A stretch of DNA of 11,877 nt. Origin: an uncultured Prevotella sp. Its GTDB lineage: Bacteria; Bacteroidota; Bacteroidia; Bacteroidales; Bacteroidaceae. A program made the translations under genes and the position numbers. The stretch lies in assembly GCA_946999045.1 (NCBI GenBank), contig CAMQBR010000059.1, positions 1-11,877 of the forward strand. Direction: 5' to 3'. The notes under the pieces were generated by a model that was not told the DNA's origin, searched no databases, and saw only the letters and a list, made by a program, of their open reading frames with translations. Position 1 is the first letter of the stretch. Each line of letters starts with the position of its first letter. Of the stretch, positions 7,791 to 11,877 are shown one piece after another.

Positions 7791-8951
7791 TTAGTCCATC
7801 CTTATTTTATAATCTTCATACGTATATCGTCTTAGCATTCTCAAATCATTATTCAACGTTAGTAAGGCTATAGATGGATGCGCTATACCATTAAACATAT
7901 TAGTTTTCACCGTTGTATAATGCAGCATATCTTCAAAGATAATATTCTCGCCCACCTGTAGAGCATGGTCAAACTGCCAGTTACCCATAAAATCACCACT
8001 CAAACAAGAGTTTCCACCTAATCTATATATATATTCTCCTTGTTGAGATGTCGAAACTATACTGGCATTACGAATGACAGGCATATAAGGCATCTCTAAA
8101 CAATCTGGCATATGGCAAGTAAAGCTAACATTCAGTATGGCTGTCTTAATGCCATGATCTTCTACTATATCTACTACTTGCGATACTAACACGCCTGTTT
8201 GCCAAGCAAAGGCACTACCAGGTTCTAATATCACCTTAAGATGCGGATACCTTTGCTTAAAGTCTTTCATTAAACAGATAAGCAACTCCACATCATAATC
8301 TTTGTGCGTCATCAGATGTCCACCACCAAAATTAATCCACTGTATTTGTCCAAACCATCCTCTAAACTTTTCTTCAATATGAGTTAACGTTCGCTCAAAG
8401 ACATCTGCCCCACTCTCACAATGACAATGGCAATGAAAGCCTGTTATATCTTCTGGCAACTTTTCTAACAGTCTATCGGCTGTAACACCAAACCTTGAAC
8501 CAGAAGCACAAGGATTATACAGGTCGGTTTCTATTTCCGAATATTCTGGATTGACACGCAAACCTAACTTTAACTGCGCATTGGCATTAACGGCAACTGT
8601 GTGATAACGCTCATACTGTGATAACGAGTTAAAGGTAAGATAACTTGAACAACGTGCTATCTCACCTATCTCATCAGCAACATAGGCAGGCGAAAATGTA
8701 TGAGTTGGTGCACCAAACTCCTCATAGCCCAAACGTACTTCAAACAAAGAACTGGCTGTAGTAGAATGAATATACTCTCTAAAGATAGGAAACGTTTTCC
8801 ACAAAGCATACGCCTTAAAAGCCAAAATAACATCTATCCCAGCATTATCTGCTATATATTTAATAAGTTGCAAGTTGCTCCGCAACTTACGTTCTTCTAA
8901 TATATATATAGGTTCGCATACTTCTATATATGAATCTGAATGAACTCTCAT
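7791..8951 (-). CDS. nspC: Carboxynorspermidine decarboxylase
   Basis: PLP-dependent fold-III decarboxylase of 386 residues, usual for NspC. It converts carboxynorspermidine or carboxyspermidine to norspermidine or spermidine in the cytosol, the last step of the Asp-semialdehyde-dependent polyamine route. The PLP lysine is in LAFKAYAL (Lys46). Other motifs are GSRFGV (151-156), HCHCESGADV (175-184), NFGGGH (207-212), EPGSAFAW (243-250) and CHMPDCLEMPY (279-289). The active-site Cys316 is in GGNSCLSGD, which replaces the CD motif of ornithine and arginine decarboxylases and helps tell NspC from those enzymes. DMLHYTTVKTNMFNGI (341-356) closes the barrel domain. All key residues are present. 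The partner carboxynorspermidine dehydrogenase is not adjacent. It is transcribed divergently from the ThiE-like gene, apparently alone, with a leader of about 86 bases. Confidence 0.93.
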   Translation of the reverse strand: MRVHSDSYIEVCEPIYILEERKLRSNLQLIKYIADNAGIDVILAFKAYALWKTFPIFREYIHSTTASSLFEVRLGYEEFGAPTHTFSPAYVADEIGEIARCSSYLTFNSLSQYERYHTVAVNANAQLKLGLRVNPEYSEIETDLYNPCASGSRFGVTADRLLEKLPEDITGFHCHCHCESGADVFERTLTHIEEKFRGWFGQIQWINFGGGHLMTHKDYDVELLICLMKDFKQRYPHLKVILEPGSAFAWQTGVLVSQVVDIVEDHGIKTAILNVSFTCHMPDCLEMPYMPVIRNASIVSTSQQGEYIYRLGGNSCLSGDFMGNWQFDHALQVGENIIFEDMLHYTTVKTNMFNGIAHPSIALLTLNNDLRMLRRYTYEDYKIRMD

Positions 8952-9043
8952 TTGTATATTAACATTTTATGTAATGGTTTGCACTCACACTTTACATCCT
9001 ACAAATCAGGAGAAGTGATGCAGCTTTACCCTCGTTTTTAACA

Positions 9044-9051
9044 CAAAGATA
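9044..9051 (-). promoter_or_regulatory. -7 box of a probable nspC promoter
   Basis: Read on the minus strand, TATCTTTG is a full match to TAnnTTTG. No good TTTG stands 19-21 bases upstream; the area is AT-rich (around 9072-9075), so the -33 box is weak. The start would be near 9037, leaving about 86 bases before the ATG at 8951. Confidence 0.45.
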
Positions 9052-9069
9052 GCTTTTTATTTGGATAAA

Positions 9070-9101
9070 ATTGCTTATATGGTATAAATTTCATACTTTT
9101 G
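9070..9101 (+). promoter_or_regulatory. Promoter of the ThiE-like gene, probably also serving prs
   Basis: TACTTTTG at 9094-9101 matches the -7 consensus in full, and ATTG at 9070-9073 lies 20 bases upstream as a one-mismatch -33 box. The start near 9107 leaves a leader of only about 15 bases before the ATG at 9122. It overlaps the upstream region of the divergent nspC promoter, so a regulator binding here could affect both. Confidence 0.65.
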
Positions 9102-9121
9102 CAGTATCAAACTATTAGGTG

Positions 9122-9730
9122 ATGAAGCTCGTAATCATGACTAAATCCACATTTTTCGTGGAAGAAGATAAAATATTATCTGCCCTCTTTGATGAGGGTA
9201 TGGACATTTTGCACTTAAACAAAACGGACACATCACCTCTCTATTACGAACGCTTATTATCGCTATTGCCCGATAAGCTAAGAAAAAAAACGATAGTTCA
9301 CCAACACTTTGAACTAAAAAACGAATACCAATTGGCAGGTATTCATCTACAACAATTATCTACACCTATACCTAACAACTATCATGGCAAGATAACACGT
9401 AGTTGCTCGGACTTTAGGTTATTAAAAGAAACAAGAAAAAAAGCCAACTATGTTTTGCTGGAGAATATATTCGACTGCATTGAGGATACCACCCAAAAGG
9501 CTACATTCAATATGCTACAGATTGAGCAAGCTTCCAGAAACGGATTGATAGATAAGTATGTATATGCTGCAGGAGGTATGACTCTTGACAACATCAAGCT
9601 GGCTAAAGATTATGGCTTTGGTGGTGTTGTGATAAGAGGCAACTTATGGAATCATTTTAATATCCATAACGAAGCTGACTTTAAGGCGATTATTACTCAC
9701 TTTCAACAACTGAAAAAGGCTAGTAGATGA
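9122..9730 (+). CDS. ThiE/TenI-like thiamine phosphate synthase family protein, divergent
   Basis: Small TIM-barrel protein of 202 residues, about the length of ThiE (thiamine phosphate synthase) and TenI (thiazole tautomerase). Family signs are AGIHLQQL (72-79, matching GVHLGQ), the TRSCSDFRLLKE stretch (92-103, where ThiE has its GxSxH segment), YVLLENIFDCIEDTT (110-124, in place of SPIF or GPVFPTxTK) and the C-terminal phosphate-binding strand AAGGMTLDNI...GVVIRG (149-173). The NDR motif of the pyrophosphate site and the FxTxTK loop of true ThiE are absent, so catalysis of thiamine phosphate formation is doubtful; TenI-like or other roles are possible. I chose ATG 9122 over the GTG at 9119 because AGGTG stands just before it and the promoter start is close. 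It is followed by prs after 59 bases, probably in one transcript. No other thiamine genes are in view. Confidence 0.75.
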   Translation: MKLVIMTKSTFFVEEDKILSALFDEGMDILHLNKTDTSPLYYERLLSLLPDKLRKKTIVHQHFELKNEYQLAGIHLQQLSTPIPNNYHGKITRSCSDFRLLKETRKKANYVLLENIFDCIEDTTQKATFNMLQIEQASRNGLIDKYVYAAGGMTLDNIKLAKDYGFGGVVIRGNLWNHFNIHNEADFKAIITHFQQLKKASR

Positions 9731-9764
9731 TAGCAAATAAAGCATATCAATACAAAAATAATAT

Positions 9765-9778
9765 ATTAAATATTTAAT
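9765..9778. repeat. Perfect 14-bp AT palindrome before prs
   Basis: ATTAAATATTTAAT reads the same on both strands and ends 11 bases before the prs start codon. It is entirely A/T, so chance is plausible. Its position inside the short spacer between the ThiE-like gene and prs would suit an operator or an mRNA feature near the start. Confidence 0.3.
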
Positions 9779-9789
9779 GCAATAAAGAA

Positions 9790-10728
9790 ATGAGTGACAA
9801 AGACTCTTTTTTAGTTTTCTCAGGCACAAAGACAAGGTATCTTGCTGAAAAAATTTGTGCAAATCTGGGTTGTCCATTAGGAAAAATGGTAATGACCAAG
9901 TTCTCTGATGGCGAATTTGCTGTTTCGTACGAGGAATCTATCCGTGGTAGAGATGTATTCTTGGTACAGAGTACATTCCCTAACTCTGACAACTTGATGG
10001 AGTTGCTGCTAATGATTGATGCGGCTAAGCGTGCTTCTGCAAAACACATCATTGCTGTTATTCCATATTTTGGATGGGCAAGACAAGACCGTAAGGATAA
10101 ACCAAGAGTAAGTATTGGAGCTAAACTGGTAGCCGACTTATTAAGCTGTGCTGGTATTGACCGTTTGATGACAATGGATTTACATGCTGATCAGATTCAA
10201 GGTTTTTTCAACATTCCAGTAGACCACCTGTACGCCTCAGGGGTTATCCTTCCCTATTTACAGAGTCTTAAACTAGACAATCTGATTATTGCATCACCTG
10301 ATGTTGGCGGTTCTAAGCGTGCCAACACCTATGCCAAATACTTAGGATGCCCATTGGTATTGTGTAATAAAACACGTGCTCGCGCTAATGTGGTAGAAAG
10401 CATGCAAATTATTGGCGATGTAAAGGGCAAAAATGTTGTACTCATTGATGATATTGTAGATACTGCAGGCACTATTACTAAGGCTGCTAATATTATGAAA
10501 CAAACAGGAGCACTAAGCGTTCGCGCTATAGCATCACACTGCGTAATGAGCGGTCCAGCTACCGAACGTATAGAAGCATCATCCATTGAGGAAATGGTGT
10601 TTACCGATTCTATTCCTTATACACATCGCTGTGCTAAAGTTAAACAGTTATCAGTAGCAGCCATGTTTGCAGAAACCATTCGTCGTGTCATCAACAACGA
10701 GAGTATCTCATCGCAATACCTCATCTAA
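9790..10728 (+). CDS. prs: Ribose-phosphate pyrophosphokinase (PRPP synthetase, class I)
   Basis: Transfers pyrophosphate from ATP to ribose 5-phosphate to make PRPP, the precursor of purines, pyrimidines, NAD, His and Trp. At 312 residues it is standard class I length. Motifs in order: KFSDGE (37-42), GRDVFLVQS (53-61), the ATP-binding flexible loop ARQDRK (97-102), MDLHADQIQGFF (129-140), ASPDVGGSKRA (168-178) and the PRPP loop DDIVDTAGT (220-228). The KxRxxxN pattern at 194-200 matches the Lys/Arg/Asn set of active enzymes. Nothing is missing. There is no promoter match in the 59-base spacer before it, so it is probably expressed with the ThiE-like gene. A strong terminator follows. Confidence 0.97.
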   Translation: MSDKDSFLVFSGTKTRYLAEKICANLGCPLGKMVMTKFSDGEFAVSYEESIRGRDVFLVQSTFPNSDNLMELLLMIDAAKRASAKHIIAVIPYFGWARQDRKDKPRVSIGAKLVADLLSCAGIDRLMTMDLHADQIQGFFNIPVDHLYASGVILPYLQSLKLDNLIIASPDVGGSKRANTYAKYLGCPLVLCNKTRARANVVESMQIIGDVKGKNVVLIDDIVDTAGTITKAANIMKQTGALSVRAIASHCVMSGPATERIEASSIEEMVFTDSIPYTHRCAKVKQLSVAAMFAETIRRVINNESISSQYLI

Positions 10729-10740
10729 CATTTGGAAGAA

Positions 10741-10759
10741 GTATCCCATAAAGGGATAC
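10741..10759 (+). other. Perfect hairpin between prs and its terminator
   Basis: GTATCCC (10741-10747) and GGGATAC (10753-10759) pair fully around a 5-base loop, 13 bases after the prs stop. No T run follows. It stands directly before the terminator, so it may protect the mRNA 3' end from exonucleases or help termination. Confidence 0.5.
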
Positions 10760-10766
10760 ATCATAA

Positions 10767-10796
10767 ACGTAGGGGTTTACCCCCTACGTGTTTTTA
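10767..10796 (+). terminator. Rho-independent terminator of prs
   Basis: ACGTAGGGG (10767-10775) and CCCCTACGT (10781-10789) form a perfect 9-bp stem with a 5-base loop, followed by GTTTTTA. This is a textbook intrinsic terminator for the ThiE-like/prs transcript. Confidence 0.88.
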
Positions 10797-11053
10797 TTAT
10801 TACAATCCTCTATATTAATTTATGTTTTGCTTTCGGGTTCTGTACAGAGTAAAAACCCTTTTAAGGACAAATTGTTTCTCAGATTTCATGCTCTATGCAC
10901 ATTTATTAAGTAACAATAACTCAGAAAAGATAACATTATACAAATTTAGAGAGCAACCTAAGAATATACCTAACATAAAACCAAACAGAATATTATCCAT
11001 TAATAAGAACGAATATTCACTACAAGAATAAATAACTTATAAAATTGAAAAAT
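10797..11053. other. Non-coding leader region of the thioredoxin lipoprotein gene
   Basis: AT-rich spacer with no credible gene; a 69-codon open frame at 10822-11031 has a composition unlike a protein. The best promoter-like word is TATGTTTTGC near 10820-10829, which has one base too many between TA and TTTG. A weak 5-bp hairpin (GGGTT with AACCC, about 10837-10860) is followed by TTTT. The promoter of the downstream gene is probably in this stretch but I cannot fix it. Confidence 0.4.
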
Positions 11054-11581
11054 ATGAAAAATCTTATCTCTATTACTCTTTTTTGCCTAATTCTTTTATC
11101 TGGATGCCAGTGCAAAAAACAACAAACAAGTGTTCAACAAGTGCAACCAAAATTAATGGCAGAAGAAAAGAAAATTCCTGCCTTTAAAATGAACGATATC
11201 AATGGAAAAGAGGTTGATATTATGTCAGAAATTGCCAAAAACAAAATTACTATTATTGACTTTTGGGCAAGCTGGTGCCGTCCGTGCATACAAGAAGCAC
11301 CCAATGTTGTTTCCATTTACAACGATTTACACAGCAAAGGCTTAGGCATTATAGGTATATCACTTGATGAGGATGACAATTCGTGGAAAAAGGCTGTTAG
11401 CAAGTTAAACATGAATTGGACACAACTATCCAACTTGAAAGGAGGGGGAAGCCATGCAGCCCAATTTTTTCAAATAAATGCTATTCCTCATATTGTTATT
11501 GTTAATGATAAGGGGGGAATTTTGGCAGAAGGCTTAAGAGGTGACGAACTTCGTAGTTTTGTAGAACAACACCTCCAATAA
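11054..11581 (+). CDS. TlpA/ResA-like thioredoxin-fold lipoprotein
   Basis: Thiol-disulfide oxidoreductase of 175 residues, exported and lipid-anchored. The N-terminus is a lipoprotein signal peptide with lipobox LSGC; the lipidated residue is Cys18. The residues after it (QCKK) lack the acidic surface-export signal of Bacteroidetes, so a periplasm-facing anchor is more likely. The mature part has an AhpC/TSA-like thioredoxin domain: the DINGKEVDI lead-in, DFWASWCRPC with the active cysteines Cys75 and Cys78 (CxxC = CRPC), the GISLDEDDNSWKKAV insert typical of TlpA/ResA, and the cis-proline in AIPH (Pro145). It is complete. Such proteins reduce disulfides, for example in cytochrome c maturation or stress repair; the partner here is unknown. 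An in-frame TTG nine bases upstream (11045) is less likely than ATG 11054, which starts the signal peptide properly. Confidence 0.9.
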   Translation: MKNLISITLFCLILLSGCQCKKQQTSVQQVQPKLMAEEKKIPAFKMNDINGKEVDIMSEIAKNKITIIDFWASWCRPCIQEAPNVVSIYNDLHSKGLGIIGISLDEDDNSWKKAVSKLNMNWTQLSNLKGGGSHAAQFFQINAIPHIVIVNDKGGILAEGLRGDELRSFVEQHLQ

Positions 11582-11596
11582 ATAGCAACACCCTAA

Positions 11597-11634
11597 TATT
11601 GTCCCCGTGAAAAAAATTGTCTTAGAGGGCAATA
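11597..11634. repeat. Imperfect inverted repeat downstream of the lipoprotein gene
   Basis: TATTG plus CCC (11597-11605, one bulged T) pairs with GGGCAATA (11627-11634), with a 21-base loop. There is no T run after it on the plus strand, so it is a weak candidate for the end of the lipoprotein transcript. It could also be debris of the neighbouring insertion element. Confidence 0.3.
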
Positions 11635-11763
11635 AAGGGTGAACTTATAAATCTTTATATGACCTTTAAAACCCAGCAGACAAAAAAGCTCACTCTCCTC
11701 TAAAAAGTTTCGTAGATAGTTAATTAGGAATTTGAATTTATTTTACAATCAATACCAAAAATA
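11635..11763. other. AT-rich junction between the lipoprotein gene and the transposase remnant
   Basis: Translating all three minus frames downstream of the transposase stop gives no continuation of the transposase. No clean terminal inverted repeat of an insertion sequence is visible. This stretch looks like ordinary spacer joined to a broken element. Confidence 0.4.
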
Positions 11764-11877
11764 CTAAAGTTTCTGCACATGAAACCTGTCACTGGTGAAG
11801 AGTGCCTTGGGGAACACCGTGTGCGCAATGATCATCATAGAGGAAGACAAGTCGAGCGTTATCTCCTTGACAGTCTT
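11764..11877 (-). pseudogene. Truncated ISL3-superfamily (ISAon1-like) transposase fragment
   Basis: The minus frame is open from the window edge for 37 residues and ends in TAG at 11766-11764. It contains KEITLDLSSSM (4-14) and FPKALFTSDRFHVQKL (22-37). These match the conserved middle of DDE transposases of the ISL3 group, in which an aspartate in LD-L/M-S and the DRFHV motif lie in the catalytic core. In family members the protein goes on for well over a hundred residues after DRFHVQKL; here the stop comes at once and no other frame resumes the sequence, so the C-terminal part, including the catalytic Glu, is lost. The fragment is clearly richer in G+C than its surroundings, which fits acquired DNA. 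Its 5' part lies beyond the window. Assignment to ISAon1 specifically is from memory of similar Bacteroidetes proteins. Confidence 0.75.

Noticed and set aside
7593..7835. Second hydrophobic open frame of 80 codons
   Set aside because: It overlaps the 3' end of nspC on the opposite strand, has no start signals, and its composition follows the T-rich DNA.
10329..10586. Antisense open frame within prs
   Set aside because: It is fully inside the conserved PRPP-synthetase coding sequence and has no motif of its own.
10822..11031. 69-codon open frame between prs and the lipoprotein gene
   Set aside because: No recognisable motif, no ribosome binding site and unusual composition; it most likely belongs to the leader region.
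11045..11053. TTG start giving a longer lipoprotein precursor
   Set aside because: The extra residues MKN only repeat the charged start; ATG at 11054 gives a proper signal peptide.

Overview
The window looks like a chromosomal segment of an AT-rich member of the Bacteroidales, most likely Prevotella-like. Four intergenic sites fit the Bacteroidetes housekeeping promoter (TTTG or TTG, 19-21 bases, then TAnnTTTG). Shine-Dalgarno sequences are mostly absent, as is usual in that phylum. The proteins (NspC, a divergent ThiE-like protein, a very long SNF2 ATPase, a DinF-type MATE carrier, a TlpA-like lipoprotein) also read as Bacteroidetes. The placement is inference from sequence character, not from a search.

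Layout. Positions 1-66 are the last codons of an unidentified plus-strand gene, closed by an intrinsic terminator at 91-120. From 7147 down to 367 on the minus strand runs a probable operon: a 1335-residue SNF2/Swi2-type ATPase, a DinF-like MATE transporter (14-base gap) and the DNA recombination protein RmuC (53-base gap). A good promoter lies at 7254-7284. A 643-base non-coding stretch (7148-7790) separates this operon from nspC. It holds a second, plus-strand promoter (7340-7370) that drives no protein gene but leads straight into nested hairpins, so it is a candidate small structured RNA. nspC (carboxynorspermidine decarboxylase, minus strand) is transcribed divergently from a ThiE/TenI-like gene, with promoter elements for both within about 65 bases. 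prs (ribose-phosphate pyrophosphokinase) follows 59 bases later and ends at a strong terminator (10767-10796). Then come a TlpA/ResA-like thioredoxin lipoprotein and, at the right edge, the stub of an ISL3-superfamily (ISAon1-like) transposase whose C-terminal part is missing.

How the genes work together. Most are housekeeping or stress-maintenance functions. The SNF2 and RmuC proteins act on DNA, and the MATE carrier between them resembles DinF, which belongs to the SOS regulon in E. coli. This hints at a shared DNA-damage or toxic-compound theme but does not prove one. NspC makes norspermidine or spermidine through the carboxy-polyamine route; its usual dehydrogenase partner is not adjacent. 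Prs supplies PRPP for nucleotide, His and Trp synthesis. I found no CRISPR array, tRNA, rRNA, phage genes or obvious defence island. The least explained part is the non-coding region 7340-7735.
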